From Deltaproteobacteria bacterium (GTDB lineage Bacteria > Desulfobacterota > Dissulfuribacteria > Dissulfuribacterales > QOAL01), in the NCBI GenBank assembly GCA_015486425.1, contig WFRQ01000270.1, positions 1-19,041 of the forward strand: a stretch of DNA of 19,041 nucleotides, in the 5' to 3' direction. Under the pieces are notes generated by a model. It saw only the letters and a list, made by a program, of their open reading frames with translations. It searched no databases and was not told where the DNA came from. Positions 7,490-13,580 of the stretch are shown one piece after another (position 1 is the stretch's first letter; each line of letters begins with the position of its first letter). Made by a program: the position numbers and the translations under genes.

Positions 7490-7524
7490 AAAAAAGGGCT
7501 GCAACCCGTGAGATTACAGCCCTT
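7490..7524 (-). terminator. Terminator of the tpiA-secG-tRNA-Leu unit
   Basis: On the minus strand AAGGGCTGTAA and TTGCAGCCCT form a stem with one G-U pair and a loop of about nine bases, followed by a T6 run (A6 at 7490-7495 on the plus strand). It begins 17 bases after the tRNA CCA end. Confidence 0.85.
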
Positions 7525-7540
7525 GATATATGTACAGTCA

Positions 7541-7627
7541 TGGTGCCGAGGGGGGGATTCGAACCCCCACGGGCGGTTGCCCACTACCCCCTCAAGATAG
7601 CGTGTCTACCAATTCCACCACCTCGGC
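7541..7627 (-). tRNA. tRNA-Leu (GAG anticodon)
   Basis: Read on the minus strand, the gene starts GCCGAGGTGGTGGAATTGG and ends with the pairing CCTCGGC plus an encoded CCA (TGG at 7541-7543). The D arm, a long variable arm (GTGGGCAACCGCCCGT) typical of class II tRNAs, and the T loop GGTTCGAATCC are all visible. The anticodon stem CTATC/GGTAG frames the loop TTGAGGG, giving anticodon GAG (plus-strand 7591-7593), which reads CUC/CUU. It sits 35 bases after secG, the common secG-tRNA-Leu arrangement, and is followed by a strong terminator, so it can be processed from the tpiA-secG transcript. Confidence 0.97.
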
Positions 7628-7662
7628 TTCTTTTATTTTATTATTTGAATTTCTGCGGATTA

Positions 7663-8178
7663 TCAGTGTTGAGCCGGTGCAGCTTCTGCCGGCGTTTTAT
7701 CTTTGTTTACTGCTTTATCTGTTATTACCTTATCTGGTGCTGCTTCTGCAGGCGCAGTGGCCTTGGCACCTGAGACATCTGAAGGAGCTGCCTCTTCCGG
7801 GATTACTGCTTCGGATTTTGATTCAGGAGATGCAGGCGCCGGTGCACTTGCCTTTTCCTGCTGTACCGGCGGCATTACAGGCGCTGTCTCTTCCTGAGCA
7901 GGAGGAACTGCCGGTGCCTCTGTCTTTATACCCTCCATAACCGAATCTCCGGTCCTGTGGGCCGCAAGATAAGTGAGGACCAGGGAGGTTATCATGAAAA
8001 TTATGGCAACAACCGTGGTGACCTTATTAAGGGCTGAGGCAGGGCCTGCACTTCCGAACATTGCCTCGCTTGACCCGAATACCGCACCTACTTCAGCACC
8101 TTTACCCTGCTGAAGCAAAACAGTAAGAACAAGGATCACGCATACTATTATATGTATTGTTACTACAACTGTGTACAT
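7663..8178 (-). CDS. secG: Preprotein translocase subunit SecG with a long Ala/Pro/Glu-rich tail
   Basis: A 171-residue SecG. Membrane helices at about 5-23 and 55-72 flank the family signature QQGKGAEVGAVFGSSEAMFG (23-42) and SAGPASALNKVT. SecG is the third subunit of the SecYEG channel and helps SecA-driven export across the inner membrane. The usual protein is about 75-120 residues; here positions 80-171 are an extra low-complexity tail rich in Ala, Pro, Glu and Lys with no recognisable domain. The ATG follows a weak GAGAA sequence and lies 37 bases after tpiA, so the genes are probably co-transcribed. Similar tails occur in SecG of other anaerobic Desulfobacterota-like bacteria, but this one is long. 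Confidence 0.93.
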   Translation of the reverse strand: MYTVVVTIHIIVCVILVLTVLLQQGKGAEVGAVFGSSEAMFGSAGPASALNKVTTVVAIIFMITSLVLTYLAAHRTGDSVMEGIKTEAPAVPPAQEETAPVMPPVQQEKASAPAPASPESKSEAVIPEEAAPSDVSGAKATAPAEAAPDKVITDKAVNKDKTPAEAAPAQH

Positions 8179-8215
8179 TAACTGTTCTCGTATTCAGACC
8201 GTATGCCTGAAGATT

Positions 8216-8977
8216 TTATATTTCACACCCTGCTATTGCGGCAAAACTATGAGGATCAAGCGCCGCGCCTCCTACCAGAGCACCATCAACATCGGGCAGG
8301 GCCATAAGTTCATTTACATTCTCCGGTTTGACGGAGCCACCATACAATATTCGGATTTGCTCTGCAATACCCGAATTAAAATGTTCTGAAATCCATGCAC
8401 GCACCGAATCGTGGGCATCCTGTGCCTGATCAGGGGTAGCGGTTTTTCCTGTACCAATTGCCCATACAGGCTCATAGGCAACGATCACATTTTCCATATC
8501 AGACTCACTGACTTGCGAAAGCCCTTCACTGAGCTGACTCTCAAGCACTTTTACAGTATCTCCGGCCTCGCGCTGTTCCAGAGTCTCCCCTATGCAGAAT
8601 ATTGGCTTGATATCATGAGATATAGCTGAGACCACCTTCCTCGATATCAGTTCATTACTCTCTCCAAACACATGACGCCTTTCTGAATGTCCCAGTATAA
8701 CCATGCTGACACCAAGGTCTGAGAGCATAACCGGGGATATTTCACCGGTAAAAGCGCCCTTTTCTTCATAGTGCATGTTCTGTGCAGCCACATGCAGGTT
8801 TTTGCGACCGAGGAATGCCCTGCAGACTGTTTCCAGTGCGGTAAAAGGGGGGGCAATAACGATTTCCCTGTCCTGAGGAATATCCCTTACAAGCGTTATG
8901 AAAGTATCTATGAAACCGATTGTATCGGGTATTGTCTTATGCATCTTCCAGTTTGCTGCCATTACAGGGGTTCTCAT
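8216..8977 (-). CDS. tpiA: Triose-phosphate isomerase
   Basis: A full-length 253-residue TIM-barrel enzyme interconverting dihydroxyacetone phosphate and glyceraldehyde 3-phosphate in glycolysis and gluconeogenesis. Catalytic residues are all present: K11 in NWKM, H97 in GHSERR, and E169 in AYEPVWAIGTGKTA, with the mobile loop at 173-180. The phosphate-binding YGGSV (212-216) and GGAAL (236-240) are intact. AAGGAGG five bases before the ATG gives a strong start. It precedes secG by 37 bases. The phosphoglycerate kinase gene that often sits upstream in this gene order is absent: upstream is 340 bases of repeats and then the sigma-factor gene. Confidence 0.97.
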   Translation of the reverse strand: MRTPVMAANWKMHKTIPDTIGFIDTFITLVRDIPQDREIVIAPPFTALETVCRAFLGRKNLHVAAQNMHYEEKGAFTGEISPVMLSDLGVSMVILGHSERRHVFGESNELISRKVVSAISHDIKPIFCIGETLEQREAGDTVKVLESQLSEGLSQVSESDMENVIVAYEPVWAIGTGKTATPDQAQDAHDSVRAWISEHFNSGIAEQIRILYGGSVKPENVNELMALPDVDGALVGGAALDPHSFAAIAGCEI

Positions 8978-8989
8978 TGCTGCCTCCTT

Positions 8990-9196
8990 AGCTCAAAGTC
9001 TGAAGCTCAAAGCTCAAAGCAAATAATCGTGCCTTCTTTTGCTTTCAGCTTTCGCGCTAGTGCCCAAACTCCTGTTTGGGCACCTGTGGCCTGAAGCTCC
9101 TGCTTCATTCCTTTTAATACCGGCTCCATAGTATAACGGGTATTGCTTGGAAGCTGGAGCTTCCGATTGTTCGTTCCCAAACTGGAGTTTGGGAAC
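8990..9196 (+). repeat. Composite intergenic repeat, copy C (expanded)
   Basis: It opens with AGCTCAAAGTCTGAAGCTCA and another AAGCTCAAAG unit, then GCTTTCAGCTTTCGCGC. Three hairpins follow: GTGCCCAAACT-CCT-GTTTGGGCAC region (9060-9083), GGAAGCTGGAGCTTCC (9149-9164), and GTTCCCAAACT-gg-AGTTTGGGAAC (9173-9196). The last is the same palindrome as 3927-3950 with the central CC changed to GG, that is, the same hairpin seen from the other strand. Confidence 0.75.
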
Positions 9197-9270
9197 CAGC
9201 GGGTTAGGTCCTGCTTCAAATATACCCCCTGACGGGCGGATCCGATCGGTGCGCTACATGATAAAAACGG

Positions 9271-9300
9271 GAATCGGGTAGTTATTTTTGGACAGCCCCA
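9271..9300 (-). repeat. Left-end fragment of the MITE-like element
   Basis: On the minus strand this reads GGGGCTGTCCAAAAATAACT then ACCCGATTC, which matches the left end of the 18094-18270 element (GGGGCTGTCTAAAAATAACT then TACCGATTT) with about four differences over 30 bases. The other end is not found next to it. Confidence 0.65.
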
Positions 9301-9317
9301 ATGATACATAAAAAGTG

Positions 9318-10745
9318 TTAATCGAGGAAATATTTGAGCCTGTCCCTTCTGCTGGAGTGCCTCAGCCTGTTCAAAGCCTTTTTCTCAATCTGCCGAATAC
9401 GCTCCCTGGAGACATTGAAACGCTTTCCAATCTCCTCAAGAGTATATTCGCTGTCCTCCCCTATCCCGAAACGAAGCCGAATAATCTTCTCTTCCCTTGG
9501 GCTGAGGGTGGCAAGTATGCTCTTTATGCGCTCCGTAAGCTCTCTATCCTTGACTGTCTCATAAGGAGAAATGGCCTCCTTGTTCTCGATAAAATCGCCA
9601 AGAGTGCTGTCCTCGTCTCCCACAGGAGTCTCTAAGGATACAGGCTCTCTCGATGCCTCGAGGATTGAGAGTATCTTCTCCATGGGCAGGCCGGTACGTT
9701 CAGAAATTTCAAGCGGAGTAGGTTCCCTGCCAAGCTCCTTGAGCATGGCATAGAATGCCTTGAAGAACTGACTCCTCAGCTCAAGAAAATGTACCGGCAG
9801 CCTGATCGTCCTGGTCTTGTCCAGAATGGCCCTGGTAATTGCCTGGCGTATCCACCAGCTTGCATAAGTGGAAAATTTATTCCCTTTTGTATAATCAAAA
9901 CGGAAAACCGCCCTCATAAGACCAAGATTTCCCTCCTGGATGAGATCGGCAAGAGAGAGACCCTGATGCATATACCGTTTTGCAATACTCACAACAAGCC
10001 GCAGATTCGCATTGATCATCTCATCCTTGGCCAGTTCGATCAACTTCTGGTGACGTTTAACCTCGCTCTTTAGATGCTGAATGGAAACATCATGTCCATA
10101 GACATCTGCAATGCTGTAAACCGTGACCACAAGATGATTCAACTGCTGCTTTTTTGGCTTAAGAGAGGGGTCCCTGCGTCTCCAGACCGCAATCTGTTCC
10201 CTGAGCTTATCAAGCTCCTCTATGCGGCTTGGATGAGTGAGAACCGAATCAATAATGCCGTTAAAACCATCTCTGATGGTGCGGCTGAGCTCTTCCTCCT
10301 TTTCAGGTGTGAGAAGCTCATAACGGCCCATCTCGCGAAGATAGGTAGTAGTGATCTCCTCGGAGTCAGTATATCCTCCTGAGTCAATAACAACCGCCTG
10401 CTTTTTCTCGGGCTTCTGATTAAATTTCTGCTCAGCGTCAGGAATCTCCACGGAAATGTGAACAGTCTTTTCCGTGGAATCAAGAAGCAGTGGGTCAATA
10501 CCCTCATCCACAGACTGCTTTTGTTCAACTCTCTGTGAGACAGCCTCTTCTGACAGGACTTCAATGTTATTACTGCACAGAAGGTCGAATATCTCCTCCA
10601 GCTTGTCAGGGTCCTTGATATTGTCTGGAATCAGATCATTCAAAACATCATAGGTCAGGGTACCCTTCTCGCCTGCCTTGAGCAGGCGGTCCATATAGCC
10701 TCCTGAGGGATGCTCGTTCTCGTTTGTAATGATTTTGTTGGACAT
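9318..10745 (-). CDS. rpoD: RpoD-family sigma-70 factor
   Basis: A 475-residue sigma factor that directs RNA polymerase to promoters. Region 1.1-like sequence is at about 20-65, region 1.2 at 128-158 (TTTYLREMGRYELLTPEKEE), a short nonconserved region at 160-235, region 2 at 238-315 with NLRLVVSIAKRY, DLIQEGNLGLMRAV and YASWWIRQAITRAI (the -10 reading Q and T are conserved), region 3 at 316-395 and region 4 at 405-475 with YTLEEIGKRFNVSRERIRQIE for -35 recognition. Having 1.1 favours the primary sigma factor. Region 3.0 (VHFLELRSQFFKAF) departs from the usual VHMIE--NKL, so a second RpoD-like factor cannot be excluded. The start has only a weak GAGA. No dnaG or rpsU, common neighbours of rpoD, is adjacent within the window. 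Confidence 0.85.
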   Translation of the reverse strand: MSNKIITNENEHPSGGYMDRLLKAGEKGTLTYDVLNDLIPDNIKDPDKLEEIFDLLCSNNIEVLSEEAVSQRVEQKQSVDEGIDPLLLDSTEKTVHISVEIPDAEQKFNQKPEKKQAVVIDSGGYTDSEEITTTYLREMGRYELLTPEKEEELSRTIRDGFNGIIDSVLTHPSRIEELDKLREQIAVWRRRDPSLKPKKQQLNHLVVTVYSIADVYGHDVSIQHLKSEVKRHQKLIELAKDEMINANLRLVVSIAKRYMHQGLSLADLIQEGNLGLMRAVFRFDYTKGNKFSTYASWWIRQAITRAILDKTRTIRLPVHFLELRSQFFKAFYAMLKELGREPTPLEISERTGLPMEKILSILEASREPVSLETPVGDEDSTLGDFIENKEAISPYETVKDRELTERIKSILATLSPREEKIIRLRFGIGEDSEYTLEEIGKRFNVSRERIRQIEKKALNRLRHSSRRDRLKYFLD

Positions 10746-11541
10746 AATCGGTCTCTGCAGCGGTTAATTCCAGAATTTCATAATAGCCACAGCATGAAAA
10801 AGGAAGCTGTCAGCACAAAGCCGCCTTCAGGAACACGCAGTAACATAATGTACCATGCCACTGTTTTATAATTTTTCCTCTGTTCCTGAACAGTTCCCGT
10901 AGCTGCTGTGTGTCTATGTCATGAAACCTGAAATAAGAAAATTTTTCCGGTTCAATCAGATCTATGTTTAACAGGTATCTTGTGCCTGAACATTTTTTGT
11001 TCATGCATACACATTAGAAACCTGTGTACACATTGTTCTTTCAATTGCCATCATGGAAACACATGCAATATTGACCGCCAGCATAAGTAACCTGCTCAGT
11101 TACCATGGGGGATAGGGGGCCATTTGCGCATAGCTGTGCCATACGGACAGTGACGGGGGTAGAAAGAACATTTATCTGAATGAGCCGCACTTGAAAAACA
11201 GTACTGCATATCTCTCCTCCTGATTGATATGCGGCGAAACGCTTTATTTTATACCATCACATTTGAAATATCAAGAGCTTTTTGTGCGAATTTTGAAAAA
11301 ATTTCCAAGGACAATTTCCAGGCTTCTGCTTCCTTTCTGGTATTTTTTCAATGAAGGGAATGGTATCGTTTTTTAAGCGTATCTGCTGGATTGAGCATAA
11401 AGTTCTTCAACAACTTTTACAGTAATTCCGAAAAGCATAGTGTCAATGTGAATACGTGGAAAATCGCAACCGCTATGGAAAAACTATGCCATTAGCATGC
11501 ACGTAAACAGGAAAGCAATGATACCAACCGAGAATTAAGCC
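10746..11541. other. Long intergenic region between divergent sigma-factor and potassium-channel genes
   Basis: These 796 bases hold no convincing protein gene. A 64-codon minus-strand frame (10810-11004) has no ribosome-binding site or recognisable sequence. Structures seen are the 10-base palindrome TGTGTACACA (11023-11032), the closed structure at 11035-11169, and a GCATAT...ATATGC pair at about 11205-11233. The two divergent promoters must lie here; I could not place them with confidence. Confidence 0.5.
11035..11169. ncRNA. Possible structured RNA, 135 nt, orientation uncertain
   Basis: A closing stem GTTCTTTC (11035-11042) / GAAAGAAC (11162-11169) encloses at least three local hairpins: ATTGC...GCAAT with a GAAA loop (11044-11069), GTAAC-ctgctca-GTTAC (11087-11103), and GCGCA-tagc-TGTGC (11126-11139). 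The GAAA tetraloop favours the plus strand. No T-run terminator follows on either strand and it matches no RNA family I recognise, so this is a weak call. Confidence 0.25.
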
Positions 11542-12546
11542 ATGACCTCAAGCGAAGCATTAAAACTTTTGAAAGACATTTCACAGGGAAAAGTCCCTGC
11601 AAAGGAAAAACCCCAAAGCCTCAGAGGCATGTCTTTTGCCGGTGAAGACCTTAGCAGACTCGACCTGTCCGGCATGGATCTTTCCGGGGTAAACTTCACA
11701 AATACAAATCTCAGCCACACACAGCTCTTTAATGCAGATCTTACAGGCGCTGTTCTTCAGGGAGCCAATATCCGCAGGGCCAACCTTACAGGCGCCAACC
11801 TCACCTCAGCGAACATGGATGAAATCAGGGCAGTACGAGCGGGGTTCGGAATGGCCCGCCTGGAGAATACATCATGTTTCCGTGGGCATCTCGAGATGTG
11901 CAGCTTCAGCAGGGCCATAATCAAACAGGCAGACTTCAGATGCGCCAACATGAAGGGCTCACGATTTCGTGAAGCAGACCTTTCCAATACAGATTTTACC
12001 GAAGCTGACCTACAGGCCGTAGATATGTCTCTGTCAGTTGTGGCAGGATGCGTATTCAACAATGCAGACCTCAGGGATGCACGCCTCAGGCAGATCAGGG
12101 GCTATCGCCGCGCCACGTGGATTGGAACAGATATAAGGGATATCAATTTTGCAGGTGCCTATCTCATGAGGCGTTTCGTCATGGACCAGAACTATCTGAA
12201 GGAATTCAGGGAGAGAAACAGGGTTAATGCACTTCTTTACTACATCTGGAAGGCATCAAGCGACTGTGGACGAAGCATGGCCCTGTGGTGCATGTGGATA
12301 ATAGCGCTGACCCTGCTTTTTGCCTGGGTTTACACTGCAGTTGGCATTGATTATGGTACATATCCTACTCCCATATCGGCTCTGTACTTCAGCGTGGTAA
12401 CATTTACCACACTTGGTTATGGAGATATTAGACCTGCAACTGCAGCCGGAGAGATCGCTGCCATGGCCGAGGTTATAATAGGATATATGATGCTTGGCGG
12501 GCTGCTCTCTATCCTGAGCAACAAAATGGCACGCAGGGCCGATTGA
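11542..12546 (+). CDS. Pentapeptide-repeat protein fused to a two-helix potassium channel
   Basis: A 334-residue fusion. Residues 30-210 are pentapeptide repeats (A-N-L-x-x type: ADLTG, ANLTG, ANLTS, ADFRC, ADLSN and others) that fold as a right-handed beta-helix, expected in the cytosol. A basic linker (220-245, with YIWKASSDCGRS) leads to membrane helix 1 (about 246-268), a pore loop with the selectivity filter TTLGYGD (289-295), and helix 2 (about 302-325). TLGYGD is the K+ filter of the two-transmembrane channel family. The beta-helix probably gates or scaffolds the channel, a domain order known in other bacteria. The ATG has only a weak GAG upstream. HDOD and PEP-like genes follow on the same strand with gaps of 67 and 106 bases, so a shared transcript is possible but not certain. 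Confidence 0.9.
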   Translation: MTSSEALKLLKDISQGKVPAKEKPQSLRGMSFAGEDLSRLDLSGMDLSGVNFTNTNLSHTQLFNADLTGAVLQGANIRRANLTGANLTSANMDEIRAVRAGFGMARLENTSCFRGHLEMCSFSRAIIKQADFRCANMKGSRFREADLSNTDFTEADLQAVDMSLSVVAGCVFNNADLRDARLRQIRGYRRATWIGTDIRDINFAGAYLMRRFVMDQNYLKEFRERNRVNALLYYIWKASSDCGRSMALWCMWIIALTLLFAWVYTAVGIDYGTYPTPISALYFSVVTFTTLGYGDIRPATAAGEIAAMAEVIIGYMMLGGLLSILSNKMARRAD

Positions 12547-12613
12547 AATCAGCTTCGGCCAGTTTTGAATTTTTCATCAGCCAACAACAGACAGGCACTG
12601 TTAATCAGAATAT

Positions 12614-13474
12614 ATGTTTAAATTTTTCAAGAAACGCTCCAGAAACCCGCGAAAAGAGATTAATGAGCTGCTTCATGGCTATGAACTGCCCTCATTTCCT
12701 GCCAGAGTAATGAAAGTCCTGAACATGCTTCAGGACCCGGACGAATCCATGGGAGCCATTTCAGAGGCTATCCGGTCTGACCCAGGTATGCATGTCATGG
12801 TTCTGAAGACCGTGAACTCCGCGGCCTTTGGCCTTGCCAAGAAGATTTCAAACATTCAGCACGCTACAATGCTTCTTGGCCGGTCAAGACTGGAGACTCT
12901 CATTCTGCCCCTTGGAGTGCGCAAATCCATTCCGCAGATAGACTTTCCGTGCATCAACATGCGCTCCTTCTGGCTTGCCTCTGCAAGACGGGCATGCCTT
13001 GCCGAGGCAGTGGCTTCCTACCTCCATCCCACAACAAGAAATGAGGCATTCACATCAGGGCTGCTTCAGGACATGGCTATTCCTGTAATCATAAACTGCA
13101 GGCAGAATGAATACTGCACCACTCTTGACCAGTGGAACAATGATTTTGACTCACGACTGGACCGTCTCGAACAGGGGGCAATAGGATTTGATCATCAGTC
13201 CATCGGCGCCCTGATGGCCCAGGAATGGAACCTGCCCGAATACCTTATAAATGCTATCCTTTATCACCATGAGGAAAAAGAAGATATAAGTATCGAGCCT
13301 GCTATCCGGCTTGTGTCTCATATCCGCTATGAAAATCTCCAGGGCGAAGGCACCATAAAGGAACACACCACACGTTTCCTCTTCAATAGTCTCGACCTTG
13401 AAGACAGCGCCATCTCAGAAATGGTTGAAACCGCATTTGAACACGCAGAGGAATTTGCAGCGCTGATGGCATAA
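12614..13474 (+). CDS. HDOD-domain signalling protein
   Basis: A 286-residue cytosolic protein with an HDOD domain from about 20 to 220. Visible features are the GYELPSFPARVMKVLNML start (22-39), SDPGMHVMVLKTVNSAAFGL (55-74), the degenerate HD position GLLQDMAIPVI (149-159, Gln in place of the catalytic His), DHQSIGALMAQEWNLPEYL (193-211) and the closing ILYHH (215-219). HDOD domains are catalytically inactive relatives of HD phosphohydrolases and act in signalling. There is no attached receiver, GGDEF or EAL domain, so this is a single-domain protein plus a short helical C-terminus. No strong ribosome-binding site precedes the ATG. It lies between the K+ channel and the PEP-synthase-like gene. 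Confidence 0.9.
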   Translation: MFKFFKKRSRNPRKEINELLHGYELPSFPARVMKVLNMLQDPDESMGAISEAIRSDPGMHVMVLKTVNSAAFGLAKKISNIQHATMLLGRSRLETLILPLGVRKSIPQIDFPCINMRSFWLASARRACLAEAVASYLHPTTRNEAFTSGLLQDMAIPVIINCRQNEYCTTLDQWNNDFDSRLDRLEQGAIGFDHQSIGALMAQEWNLPEYLINAILYHHEEKEDISIEPAIRLVSHIRYENLQGEGTIKEHTTRFLFNSLDLEDSAISEMVETAFEHAEEFAALMA

Positions 13475-13580
13475 TTTTATCATTTGTGTCATAATGGCAG
13501 CAGATATTGCTGATTGAGCAACTGTCGAGTCTGCTGTTAATGCGCTTTTTCATCCTGCTGTCTTTCATGGAGGATTTCCC

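Larger units (their letters stand above)
8978..9317. other. Repeat-filled spacer between the sigma-factor gene and tpiA
   Basis: Almost the whole 340-base spacer is occupied by composite repeat copy C (8990-9196) and a MITE-like end fragment (9271-9300). The tpiA promoter must lie within or between the repeats; I could not place it. I see no T-tailed terminator directly after the sigma-factor stop. Confidence 0.55.

Noticed and set aside
6650..7600. 316-codon plus-strand open frame
   Set aside because: It is antisense to the HAD gene and its partner, runs through a palindromic element and the tRNA, lacks a ribosome-binding site and has no recognisable protein pattern.
7530..7940. 136-codon plus-strand frame rich in Leu and Pro
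   Set aside because: It starts inside the tRNA and is antisense to the low-complexity secG tail.
8978..9317. CRISPR array between tpiA and the sigma-factor gene
   Set aside because: The repeats vary in length and order, have no regular spacers, and no cas gene is present.
10810..11004. 64-codon minus-strand frame upstream of the sigma-factor gene
   Set aside because: No ribosome-binding site, no family resemblance, and it lies in AT-rich leader sequence.
11087..11169. Known riboswitch upstream of the K+ channel gene
   Set aside because: I could not match conserved boxes of cyclic-di-GMP, cobalamin or ydaO/kimA-type riboswitches, and the structure ends over 370 bases before the start codon.
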